Of a DNA stretch of 64,000 nt, positions 11,336-21,383 are shown piece by piece. Under the pieces are notes generated by a model. It saw nothing but the letters and a program-made list of their open reading frames with translations, was not told the DNA's origin and did no database searches. This DNA comes from Theocolax elegans (Eukaryota > Arthropoda > Insecta > Hymenoptera > Cerocephalidae): contig CM047426.1 in the NCBI GenBank assembly GCA_026168455.1, positions 40,905,313 to 40,969,312 of the forward strand. The letters run 5' to 3'. Each line of letters opens with the position of its first letter. The first letter of the stretch is position 1. Made by a program: the position numbers and the translations under genes.

Positions 11336-11853
11336 GTGATACGACTGATGCAGACAGAAGTAATTACCCTGAATTAATAAAGACAGTATGGAGCCTGTCA
11401 GAATCTGTAACCGAGCTTACGAAACTATTCTCCACTTCACTGGGTGACCTCTTTGAGAACATTTCGAAAATGATTGAAATCAATAAAAGCAATCTGGAAG
11501 TTCTCAAAGATTCAAGAAAGGAAATCTTGGAGCAAAATAAGCTGATATCGGATATGGTTCGAGAAATCAGGTCTGGTTTTCTTATGACCATGGAGGATCC
11601 AGGCGACGAGAGTCTTCAAACAAATTCGCAAAATTATGCTGATGTTGAGTCTGTTACGAAACAAAAAGAGAGTATGACGGCTACTAAATCGAAAGAGAGT
11701 GCGACAGTTTCAAACGAAACTCAGGTATGTGATACTGTTGACCATGGATGTCCTAAAACGAGATTGATTAATGCTGGATTATCGGATGCAGATAATTCTA
11801 ATTTAATAAGAAAAGAGTTGAACAACTTAGGACTAAATGAAAATTGTCAATAA
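11336..11853 (+). pseudogene. gag: copia gag N-terminal part
   Basis: The frame is open from 11338, earlier than the ATG at 11470. It encodes a helical, Ser/Glu/Lys-rich stretch (LTKLFSTSLGDLFENISKMI, then IEINKSNLEVLKDSRKEI) likely to form a coiled coil. It stops at 11853 and overlaps the next frame by about 10 bases, implying a -1 shift or an indel near 11840. No conserved gag domain is visible in this part. Its place before the gag core suggests an N-terminal extension of gag. Confidence 0.55.
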
Positions 11854-12533
11854 AAGAAAATTCAAATAGTAAGTTAAAATATAATAATATTCAAATTGAA
11901 GTGATCTCAAATCAATCGAATGTTAAAAGGGATTATAAATTAACTGCAGGAACTAAGTTTGAACTTTTCTTTGATTGTTTAAAATCAGAACTGAGAGCGT
12001 GTAACTTGCTATACATTATTGAGCAAAATGAAAATTCTCTTGGGAGTAAATACAGTTCACTAAAAGAAAAAAACTTGTTTAAAGATCGAGATATTATTAT
12101 AAATCACCTTGACCAAACTTATCAATCTAAAGTTATGAATCTTGATAATTTACTTAGTATAATTAATAAATTAAAAGAATTAAAACCGAGCGAAACAAAC
12201 GTTACTACTGGCTCTATTAGGAAACATTTGTATAGTATGCAATATCTTCCTCAAAAGGAAAAAGCGTCAGAGTTCTGGGATAGGTTTGAAGAGATGGTTC
12301 GAAAATATGAAAACCTACCGAACACTGGTCCGCTTTCTGAGGAGGAGAAAAGCGATGCTTTTTACAATGCGATAATGACCACAGTACCTGAAGTTCAGGG
12401 AGCGGAATTTGTCACAAAAAACACAAAATGTAAAGGTATGACTTATAATTATCTGAAATTAAAATTATTATGCAGGCAGAGACAGCTAGGACAAGCAAAG
12501 ACGGTACTGTGCCTACAGCAGCGCTCAATGTGA
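11844..12533 (+). pseudogene. gag: copia gag core
   Basis: This 229-codon frame has the features of copia-type gag: helical segments, SIRKHLYSMQYLPQKEKASE, then FWDRFEEMVRKYENLPNTGP and LSEEEKSDAFYNAIMTTVPE, matching the capsid region where the family has FxxHLxxL-like helices and an ExxLxLLxSLP-like end. The first codon is TTG, so the segment is entered from the upstream frame and not started here. It runs out of frame at 12533, while the zinc knuckles are in another frame from about 12470. Confidence 0.65.
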
Positions 12534-13225
12534 TTAGGCCAAGTCTCAGTACAGTAAGGTGCTACAAGTGTGTTGGAAGAGGCCATTATGAAAGAGCGTG
12601 CGATAAAAATGGCCTTCAACTGTGTTATAGTTGTAACACATACGGAAATCACATTTCCACGAATTGTCCTATAAACAAGGGTGGTGATTCCAACGGTCAC
12701 AGTTCCAATCATACCTCAAATAAAAGGCAAGTTAATAGAACTTACATAAATAAGGGTTTAAAAAGACGGTTTAATAATAATAAAAATAAAAATTTTAGCG
12801 AAAAGAGAACCAAAACAAATGAATCAAATCAAGTCTCTGTTTCTGACAGCAACTCAAATAAGTTTAAAGTAAATAACTTTACAAAAAATCAGCGTAATCA
12901 AGCTAATCAATCTAATCAAGCCAATCAAGCTAGTAAGCAAGATAAGAACGCTTCATGTGTAAAAGAGAGTTTGTATTTAAACTTAAATAAACAACCTGAA
13001 AATGAACACATTCTGGAAAGATTTCTAGCAGACTTAGGGACTACTGAGCATTTGACGAGATCAAGAATGTTGTTTAATAAATTTGATAATTCTAAAACAG
13101 AATTAATAAAATGTGCAAATAAAAATGTAGAAGAAACGTTAGAAACACAAGGATCAGGCACAATTGAAATAATGACAGATGACGGTAAACTTTGTAAAGT
13201 GAATGATGTACTTTACTTTCTTTGA
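12470..13225 (+). pseudogene. copia nucleocapsid and protease
   Basis: Two zinc knuckles are visible: CYKCVGRGHYERAC (CX2CX4HX4C) and CYSCNTYGNHISTNC. A Lys/Asn-rich linker follows, then the protease motif in FLADLGTTEHLTRSRMLF. The usual copia active site is DSG or DTG followed by A-S/T-x-H. Here it reads DLG, so the Ser/Thr next to the catalytic Asp is lost. Nucleocapsid binds RNA and the protease cleaves the polyprotein. The frame breaks near 13222. Confidence 0.8.
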
Positions 13226-13932
13226 GAAAATTTGTAGAACAAGGTTTAAGTATTTACTTAGACAATCAAATTATAAACATTTTTGATCCTGTTTCAAATG
13301 AATATTTTATTAAAGGCTTGTATAAACAACTATTTTGGGAAGTAACGTTAAACATAGTAAATAAAGGGGAAAATAGTAAGACAGTTGAAAAAACAAGTAA
13401 AAGAGTGTTTGTAAACTTAGCAGATCTGTCAGACTGTGTAAAACATAAGTATCATACTAGAAGTGTTACAATGAAAGAAAAAATTGAAAAAGAGCCTATT
13501 AATCCTAGTGTTTAGTTGCATGTAAACGACGATAAAATACAAGATACTGATAGTAATACAGATTCAGCAGTCAGTTTAAAAAATGATGTGAACATAAGTA
13601 AAGAGAGTTTAATAGATAAAGGATAGTTGGAAAGAAACCAAACTGACACTGAAAATTCAAACACTGAAAAGATTGAAACAAATATTACACAAAACCGACC
13701 AGATTTGTTTAATTCAATCAAAGATAAGTTCATTAGCGAGGTGAATGAAACACCGGAAGTAGAACTATCTAATGAAAACATGCAACTAGGTCAAAGCGGA
13801 TGTAGAAAAATAGTAGAAAATAAAACAATGCTCTGGCATGTTAGATTGGGCCATGCATCGATACCTTATTTAAAGAAGGTGCAAAAGTTATACCCAAACT
13901 TAAAAGACTTAAAAGCAGCAGTGTTTGATTAG
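13222..13932 (+). pseudogene. copia linker and GAG-pre-integrase
   Basis: One frame runs here with in-frame TAG codons at 13513, 13624 and 13930. The end has MLWHVRLGHASIPYLKKV, the His-His half of the GAG-pre-integrase zinc domain (LWHxRLGH). The Cys-Cys half (CKVCKIAK) follows after the last TAG in the same frame. The segment between protease and this domain is Asn/Lys/Glu-rich and longer than usual. Product: the zinc-binding N-terminus of integrase. Confidence 0.75.
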
Positions 13933-14443
13933 TCCATAAACGACTGTAAAGTTTGTAAAATCGCTAAGACAGTTAAATTACCATTCAAAACTTCAAGGAC
14001 TCGAGCAACTAAACCTCTGCAAATTACACACTCTGACACAATGGGACCAATTAGACCGGTCACTCACCCCAAAGGTTATCGTTATATTTCAGTGTTCATA
14101 GATGATTATTCAAGGCTGGCGATGGCATATCCGATGAAGTCAAAAGCTGAAACGGGTGAGTGTTTAGAAAGTTTCGTTAAGAGTGCACGAAATCTTCTAG
14201 GCCATGACGCGAAAATTTGTTATCTTCGCACTGATCAAGGGACAGAGTACACAGGAGGCTATACTATTGATGTATTAAACAAGTTAGGAGCGGAACTTCA
14301 ATTACCTTGTCCCGATACTTCCGAGCATAACGGAGTAGCTGAGAGGTTTAATCAAACCATTCAAAGAAAGGTTCGAGCGTATATGTATGATTCCGGGTTC
14401 CTGAAAGTATGTGGGATCTTGCATTAGGAGCAGCCGTGTATGC
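13930..14443 (+). pseudogene. copia integrase catalytic core
   Basis: The DDE triad is present: [10 protein letters not shown] (first Asp), [12 protein letters not shown] (second Asp) and [17 protein letters not shown] (Glu). The core therefore looks chemically complete. [14 protein letters not shown] is the expected strand block. The frame shifts near 14395, after which the family sequence ([11 protein letters not shown]) continues in another frame up to 14443. There a foreign element interrupts it. Integrase joins the reverse-transcribed DNA to the host chromosome. Confidence 0.85.
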
Positions 14444-15478
14444 TGTGACGTGGTATTCGCGAACCCGGAATGATTAATTAATTTATGTAATTAATAAAAT
14501 CCGTTGGGCCGCGTTGCCCAATACCGCGCACACAAGTTATTTAATTTTTCGAACTGCGGGCTGTCGCCAAGAACGCTAGTTCGCTGGGACGCACGGTATG
14601 GAGGATTCGGGCGATCCTCCTTGCCTCGACGCGATTTATATTAATTAAAGGATGTCGGCGGGAGCGGGGAGAAATAATGATTACACTCCGAATTGAAATA
14701 GAAATAAAAGAAGCATTTATTTCATTGTATTATTTAACAAGATGGCCATCCAGGCCGTGTGCCGCGACATAGATTATTTCGCGCGGGCGGAAATGTCGGG
14801 AGTCAACCGGATCGAGATCCTCGCCTGCGGTTGACTTGACCCCGATTCCGCTATTCGGGTACCGGCGTACCCGAATACACTCCCGAGGTCTCACACACAC
14901 ATACACTCGGGGTAATGGGGGGAACGCGCGGTAGTATAAAATACACTTACCGGGATTCGCCCCGTGGATGGCCCAGCCGATCCGTGTCCCTTTTGTCCTC
15001 CTGGGCAACGGAGGACGACGTCGGCTGCGGTGATGGAAGGCGGCCCTGTGCCGCGGCGAGTGCCTCGCGAACCGCGTCCGCACTCACTTATGCATTTCCC
15101 GTCCTTGTTCACACACACCAAAAACACTCGCGGATCACCTCGCGAGGACGTTCCGGATTATCGACGGCTTTGCGCCTCACGCGCCTTTTCTTAGCCGGGA
15201 AAACTATCTCGCTCGACACCGGATAATTTGTCCGCCTCGAGCGGCGGATCGGGACATACTGATTAGGCAATTGCCTAATTTCGAAAAAGGGATGAGAGTG
15301 GGTAACACACACACACACACTCTCGCGCTCTCATCCCTACGTACTATTGCGCGCGTAATTGTACACTTGATCGACGTAAACAAATGTCGTCGGTTGGCCT
15401 TGACATACCAAAGTCTCCGACGACTTACATTTAACATGAGTTTAAATGCTTTGTTCGCCGCGAATACGACATTAGTCA
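14444..15478 (-). mobile_element. Solo-LTR-like insertion, copy 1
   Basis: A GC-rich, CpG-rich segment of about 1.03 kb begins TGTGACGTGG and matches 62138-63266 in reverse orientation along its whole length. It starts with TG and ends near GTCA, as expected of an LTR, with no internal coding sequence. It interrupts copia integrase. The right edge is diverged from the other copy, and I could not see a target duplication. Short open frames inside it (e.g. 14915-15226) are by-products of high GC. The strand shown is arbitrary. Confidence 0.65.
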
Positions 15479-15508
15479 AATAAATGGTTTGAATGTTTAG
15501 CTTATATT

Positions 15509-15960
15509 TTTTTTTTTTTTTTTTATTCTTGATTTTGAGCCCTCTTTTTCCTGGCACTTCCTACCATTTATCCCCCTGGGGACTTTAACGGTGTCCACCT
15601 ACCACCTATGTGTAGGTGCTTTATCCCTCCCTTACAAACCCCACCATCTCGCATTCGCCCGGGGTTATGCCCGTGGATGAGGGAAACCTGTGAAGCAGGG
15701 AAAACCTCACCCGAGATGGCCGGTGTATTCGAAACATTCTTTTTGGGTGTCAAAGTCACATTGCGTAGGCCTTGACACCGAAACCGAATGTTTCACACCT
15801 CCCGCTCACGTTGTGAAGTATGAAAAAACACCTAACCCGCCACGAAAGCCAAGGGACCGAGAGCGTCACCCATCCATTTGGGTACCGCGCTCAATACTGC
15901 TTAACTTCCGTGACCGGCTGAGGTGCGTCTCCGCCACTCCGCCACCGCGTCGGTTTTGAG
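15509..15960 (-). mobile_element. 5S-rRNA-derived SINE (SINE3-like)
   Basis: On the minus strand the element starts with about 110 bases resembling 5S rRNA. GGTCACGGAAGTTAAGCAG matches the 5S box A region, and AAATGGATGGGTGACGC matches box C, at about the right spacing. It ends in a poly(A) tail (poly(T) at 15509-15524 on +). It is flanked by a perfect 15-base direct repeat, TGTTTAGCTTATATT, at 15494-15508 and 15961-15975, which lies in copia coding sequence. This is the structure of a LINE-mobilised SINE with its polymerase III promoter inside the 5S part. Confidence 0.8.
15853..15945 (-). ncRNA. 5S rRNA-like head with internal Pol III promoter
   Basis: This is the 5S-like portion of the SINE above, with box A, intermediate region and box C on the minus strand. 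It is not a functional 5S gene: it is joined to an unrelated body and poly(A) tail, the 5' part is diverged, and there is no T-run terminator directly after the 5S part. Confidence 0.7.
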
Positions 15961-17243
15961 TGTTTAGCTTATATTAAAATGCAGAGAAAGACAGGACCTA
16001 AGTTTAGTTTTGAAGGTAGGAGAGTTATTTTAATTGGTTACACCCCAACTGGTTATGTATTTATGAAACCATAAGAGGGTAAATTTTATGAGAGTCGAGA
16101 TGTTAGGTTTAATGAAAAACTGGTGTTAGGAGACAAATTTAAGAAAGACGGTATAAAGAACTGGCTTAACGAGGGAGCATTGAAAAGAAAAAGAGGTCGT
16201 CCTCTAAAAATACTTAATGAACATGATAAGAGAGTGATAGTTAGAGAACAATCAAAAATTGATAGCTCAGATCAAAATAATACTGATAATAAAATTATAT
16301 CACTGAATGTTATAATTCAACTAATGATGGTAAGACTCATGATGAAACATTCTTCTCATTTTTAGCTAAAGTAAATGGGGATTCTAGTACATTTAGGGAG
16401 GCTCTGGAGTCAGCAAATCAGTTAGAATGGAAACAAGCTATTAACGAAGAATTAAATGCGATGAGAGTAAATAAGGTGTGGACAATAGTTGACAGACCTG
16501 GAATGACAAAAGACGGTAGAAAACCAAACATAATTGACTCAAGATGGGTATTTAAAAGCAAAGTGAGTGAAGACGGTAAAACAAATTTTAAAGCCCGATT
16601 GGTAATCAGGGGCTTTAAAGACAAGAATTATTATGATTTGCGAGAGACGTACGCACCTGTCTCACGATTACCTCTTGTAAGAAGTCTGTTAGCAATAGCA
16701 AACAAATTTGACCTAGATATCTGTCAGCTTGATGTAAAGACAGCTTTCTTAAATGGCATTATTTCTGAAGAGATTTATATAGAAATACCAGACGGTTTTG
16801 ATATTTTAACTGAAAAAAAGAAACGCAAAGTATGCAAGTTGAAGAAAGCATTATATGGTCTAAAGATCAGTCCTAAAAAATGGAATGAGTGTTTTTCTAA
16901 AGTTGTAAATCAATTTGGACTAATAGCTGATGACAGTGATCCTTATCTGTTTGTCTGGAGACAGAGGGATAATTTTGTAATACTGTTACTCTATGCTAAT
17001 GACATATTATTAACTGGTAATGACTGTAAGAAAAGGACTGAAGTAAAGATTGAGCTAAAAGAAAAATTTAAACTTAAAGACTTAGGAGAACCCAACGAAT
17101 TTTTAGGAATCTCTTTACGTCGATCAAGGAAAGCAAAAATCCTGGAGTTAAATCAAGAAGAATACATTAAAAAGATGTCAAAAAGATTTGGATTCGAAAA
17201 TACCTATTCACAGAGAACACCACGATTACAACTAAAGTCATGA
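15961..17243 (+). pseudogene. copia integrase C-terminus and reverse transcriptase
   Basis: Copia sequence resumes at [19 protein letters not shown], the integrase C-terminal block, with a stop near 16072. The RT follows from about 16370: VWTIVDRPGMTKDGRKPNII, then DSRWVFKSKVSEDGKTNFKA, ETYAPVSRLPLVRSLLAIA, CQLDVKTAFLNGIISEEIYI and KKALYGLKISPKKW. The catalytic box reads YANDILL; the family has YVDD, so the first Asp of the pair is Asn. That would abolish metal binding. A frameshift near 16350 and a TGA at 17241 add to the decay. Confidence 0.88.
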
Positions 17244-17425
17244 ATAAAGTGAGAAGGGAAAGAGAAGAATAGTATCAAACAAATCAAGAGAGTGTATCCT
17301 TTCCTTACAGAGAAGCTGTAGGCTCATTATTGTATCTTTCCGGAGCTACAAGGCCAGATATCTCGTATGCAGTTAATGTCCTTAGCAGACATCAATCTAA
17401 CCCAACACTTTATGAGTGGGAGATG
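17244..17425 (+). pseudogene. copia RT/RNase H connection, truncated
   Basis: After the stop the family sequence continues with FPYREAVGSLLYLSGATR, then PDISYAVNVLSRHQSNPT, the block between RT and RNase H. It ends shortly after (TLYEWEMVMRVLEKM), so most of RNase H and any 3' LTR are missing. Confidence 0.8.
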
Positions 17426-17762
17426 GTCATGAGAGTGTTGGAGAAGATGGTCATGAGTATGCAAGGAAAGGATTGACAAGTGAAGTTGGTAATCATAACA
17501 TTACCATATCTCTCGAAATTATTAGTATTTTTATCATTATTAGCATTGTTTATTTCACCTTGACGCCACGCCCTAATCCCCAGCGTGATCATTATACATG
17601 ACTTAATAAATATAAATTTATAAGAAAAATTCGAAGTACAGTAATTTTCGCATTAATTTATGCGAATTTGGGATTCCTTATAATTAACATATACCGCCAT
17701 TTTTATCATTGTGGCCAGTTTTTATTAACGCACTAGTACATTTTTACAAAGTTTATACAGCG
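17426..17762. other. Spacer after truncated copia
   Basis: No gene is recognised. The stretch is A+T-rich, with no visible LTR or polypurine tract for the copia element. Confidence 0.6.
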
Positions 17763-18030
17763 TCAAATCCTTATTTGGATAAGAATAGAAAAAATTTGTG
17801 CTAAATGTCCGTTACACTTCCTTGCTAGACATTCTTTATACTTTTCCCAGACTTTAGCAATACTTTCATCAGACTTTTGCCACACTTTCGTCAGACTGTC
17901 GTTATACTTTTTCAAGATTTTTGCAAGACTTCCACCAGACTTTTGATATACTTTCTCTAGATTTTTGTAATACTTTCTGTGGTACAGTATATTTTTATGA
18001 ACACTTTCCAATATACTTCTTGAATAACAT
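17763..18030. repeat. 33-bp minisatellite
   Basis: About five to six imperfect 33-bp units. Read on the minus strand (17763-18011) they give an 11-residue pattern (KKYNDSLTKVW, QKSDESIAKVW, EKYKECLARKC). The frame stays open only because the period is a multiple of three. No family match is apparent, so I do not call it a gene. Confidence 0.7.
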
Positions 18031-18239
18031 TTTATGAAACTTTTATATATACTTATCTAATTAATTTTCGGAGACTTTTAAAATACTCAGATAGTTTTAA
18101 GGATACATTTTGCGAAACGATTTACTATATTATTTATGATCCTTTTTCAATGATTTTTGCATACATTTTAGTATGAGATATTTATTAAAAGATATTTTAT
18201 TAAGAGCCCATATGTTTTAATTGCGCTATAAATTTAATA

Positions 18240-18590
18240 TCGATAAAATAACGATTCCTAGATATTTCCGTAATTTCTGAGATATGCCGAAATAAATCCA
18301 CTATTTACGGATTTTCCGGGATATTTCGGTAATTTCTGAGGTATACCAGAATATCTGCACTAATTACGGTATTTTCTGAGTATTTCGGGAATTTTTGAGG
18401 TATGCCAGGATAACTCCACTAATTACGGGATTTCCTGGATATTCCGGGAATTTTTGAAGTATTCCGGGATAACTCCACTAATTACGCGATTTCCTGGATA
18501 TTTCTGAGGTATGCCGTGATAACTTCACTAATTTTGGGATTTCCTGGATTTTTCGAGACTTTTTGAGTTATTTCGGGAAAGCTTCACTGG
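18240..18590. repeat. ~60-bp tandem repeat
   Basis: Five to six imperfect units share CACTAATTACGGGATTTCC and GGTATGCC/GGAT modules. Periods are about 55-64 bp and the units diverge from one another, so the array is old. No frame spans it. Confidence 0.8.
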
Positions 18591-19181
18591 ATCACCGTCA
18601 ATGCTCCCAAACGTCAATGCTCCTGCGAATCAGAGAGCAGTATTGCTTGTCCGCTCCCACCAATTGCGCAAGAGATCGGGGAGAAAGGATGTACGGAAGA
18701 GGGGATAACGATAAATTAATATTATTATATATCAAGAAGCGCTTGTAGTTGACATGTGGCCGTAAGGGAGAGCTAAAGTCATGTAAATATTTACATAACA
18801 GAGAGATTTATATTTTATATTAAATTGTAATATTATTTCTTTCTTTCTGTAACCTAAATTACTTTCTACTTTTTCTGCATACAATAACTATTTTTTTAAG
18901 CAAAAAAGTTTAATAAATATGTATCATTTTGTTTACATTATTTAAATTATAATACTTTTATTTATTAATCAGGTATAAGTGTTATCCAACAAAGTATGCT
19001 GATATTTTTTTGAAATGCATAAACCAAAATAAGGTTGATTTAGTGGATAATCTATTTTTCTCTATCGTTACAGTTATTTGTTCACTATTTATATTTTTAT
19101 AAAATCAATACATGTGTTTATTTCCTTATTGGTAGGTGTAAAATTCATTTTGATATATTATCAACTTATATATATATATAT
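18591..19181. other. Unannotated spacer
   Basis: A short GC-richer patch (18590-18700) of unknown origin is followed by A+T-rich DNA. It ends in (TA)n at about 19168-19181, directly against the next foldback. No gene is seen. Confidence 0.5.
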
Positions 19182-20836
19182 GGGTGGTTCTCTGTGACAT
19201 CGAAGATGAAAAAAATAAATATTGCTATAACTGTGGGAATATGTTTTAGAGGTATCCAGTAGTTCTCCTGAATTTTTTCAGATTTTTTCTGGGCCATTAT
19301 TTTAAGTTACAGAGAGTCAAAGTTGACATTTTAGCACTTTTTTGCATTATATGCCCATTTTCATGAATTTTTAGCTCCCAGGGGATGCATTTTTCACTAA
19401 AAACATAAGTATGACTTTTTTTGTAAAATTTTTCGAACTTTTCATTAAAAATACTTTTAAAGACATAAATGTATGCTGTCACACTCTTGTAAGCCATTTA
19501 AACCTTAAATAGTGAAAATCAGCAATTCTGCTCCGGACTCTGGTAACCTAATACTGTCTAAAAGATGTCTTTTTATAGTCAGAAACTGCCTAAAAATTTC
19601 CAGAGTGGGTCTAAATCATTAAGATCACTTATGGTCAAAATATCCGGGAAAAGTGCCAGAAATATTAATAGAAATGTATATTTGTTGCCTTATAACGATG
19701 AATCTATTACCATGATCATTGTAAAAAAATTTGTGCACTTACCTTGGAGTGGTAGAAAAGTATCTTCACTTGTTTCAGTATCCATCTAATCCCCTGTAAG
19801 CTGCTAAAAATACAAATATTATTATACAAATGTAAAAAATTATTTTTTAAACATTTATAACGCTGGATTTTTAGTTTTACATCCCTTACAAGAATTATAA
19901 TACTAATCTGAAGGATTACTATAAAAGTATCAACATTATTATTATTATTATTCAGCAAGACATTGTTTAGAGTTTAAAAACTTGTCACTGTCACGTTATC
20001 ATATTATTCATTATAATTATATATCCGATTTATTTATATATCTTTTGTATTAAATACGTATATTCAGTTATTGTAATAATTATGTTTATATATTTATAGT
20101 AATCCTTTAGATTAGTATTATAATTCTTGTAAGGGATGTAAAACTAAAAATTCAGCATTATAAATGTTTAAAAAATAATTTTTTACATTTGTATAATAAT
20201 ATTTGTATTTTTAGCTGCTTACAGGGGATTAGATGGATACTGAAACAAGTGAAGATACTTTTCTACCACTCCAAGGTAAGTGCACAAATTTTTTTGCAAT
20301 GTTCATGGTAATAGATTCATCGTTATAAGGCAACAAATATACATTTCTATTAATATTTCGGGCACTTTTACCGGATATTTTGACCATAAGTGATCTTAAT
20401 GATTTAGACCCACTCTGGAAATTTTTATGCAGTTTCTGACTATAAAAAGACATCTTTTAGACAGCATTAAGTTTCCAGAGTCCGGAGCGGAATTGCTGTT
20501 TTTCACTATTTAAAGTATAAATGACTTACAAGAGTGTGACAGCATACATTTATGTCTTTAAAAGTATTTTTATTGAAAAGTTCGGAAAATTTTACAAAAA
20601 CAGTCATACTTATGTTTTTAGTGAAAAATGCATCCCCTGGGAGCTAAAAATTCATGAAAATGGGCACATAATGCAAAAAAGTGCTAAAATGTCAACTTTG
20701 ACTCCCTATAACTTAAAATAATGGCCCAGAAAAAATCTGAAAAAATTCAGGAGAACTACTGGATACCTCTAAAACATATTCCCACAGTTATAGCAATATT
20801 TATTTTTTTCATCTTCGATGTCACAGAGAACCACCC
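19182..20836. mobile_element. Long foldback element, family A, copy 1
   Basis: The ends are inverted: GGGTGGTTCTCTGTGACATC at 19182 and its complement ending at 20836. The inverted arms are each about 750 bp and meet around 20000-20060. (TA)n lies directly outside both ends, consistent with a TA target. A related copy is at 60881-63919. There is no transposase. Small open frames at 19297-19497, 19565-19789, 20229-20453 and 20521-20721 are mirror images in the two arms, and their differences are mainly amino-acid-changing, so I do not call them genes. Confidence 0.88.
20225..20275 (+). other. Exon-like 51-base segment in foldback arm
   Basis: The segment is bounded by CTGCTTACAG upstream and GTAAGT downstream, both good splice signals (CAAG/GTAAGT is near consensus). 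It contains ATG at 20233 and reads MDTETSEDTFLPLQ. The same 51 bases with the same borders occur in the other arm (19743-19793, minus) and in copy 2 (63305-63355, plus). It may be a captured exon. No gene can be built around it here. Confidence 0.4.
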
Positions 20837-21383
20837 ATATATATATATATAAATCTTTAATAATCACATTGACTTGCACAATTTTAAAGAATAAAACGGT
20901 ATTAATTAAGTGGATATTAAGTTATCGTTGATCATCGTTATAGTTACTCAATATTTTATTTTTACATTGTATAAGAATAAATTACGTGTAAATAATTGTA
21001 TAAATATTAAAAAAGAAAAAATTAAGCAGATAAATTATTTTCTTACAATTACTCAATAATGTTTTCGATCTTTTCATAAAAATGTGTTTGTTCTTTCTGA
21101 AGTCTAATACATTTATTTGGACATTTTATGAATTTTTGCACGTATACATTGATTTTTATTTCAACCGTGAGGGATAAGATGGGATAATAATTTAAAAAAA
21201 AATGTTGATTCAGTGGATAAGTTATCGATCTCTATCCATCCTTACAGGTTAATTAGTGTATATCATAGTAAAACTGTTATGCAAGTCTAGTATATTTTTT
21301 ACTTTAGATTCAAATACGATACTTAAGTATAATATTGTGTAATGGGGAGGTTGGGTTTTTTTCTTATATTGATGATATAACCA
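20837..21383. other. A+T-rich spacer
   Basis: It begins with (TA)n from the element border. No gene or clear repeat is visible in the rest. Confidence 0.6.

Larger units (their letters stand above)
10855..17425 (+). mobile_element. Ty1/copia retrotransposon, degraded, with nested insertions
   Basis: Plus-strand blocks appear in copia order: gag with two zinc knuckles, protease, GAG-pre-integrase HHCC, integrase DDE, reverse transcriptase and the start of RNase H. RT after integrase is the copia arrangement. The coding path changes frame several times and meets nonsense codons, all consistent with a dead copy. Two elements are inserted in the integrase C-terminal region (14444-15478 and 15509-15960). 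The 3' end is truncated within RNase H near 17425. I found no LTR pair. Confidence 0.88.

Noticed and set aside
14730..15318. Overlapping Arg-rich ORFs in the solo-LTR-like insertion
   Set aside because: Six overlapping frames in GC-rich DNA with few stops; none stays open across both copies in a consistent way.
15853..15945. Functional 5S rRNA gene
   Set aside because: Diverged head joined to unrelated body, poly(A) tail and a target duplication.
17763..18011. Minus-strand 11-residue-repeat protein
   Set aside because: The frame is a consequence of a 33-bp minisatellite; no start context or neighbours support a gene.
19297..20721. 66- and 74-codon ORFs conserved in all four family A arms
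   Set aside because: Differences between arms mostly change amino acids (e.g. N/I, E/G/R, K/N), so there is no sign of selection; conservation comes from recent common origin.
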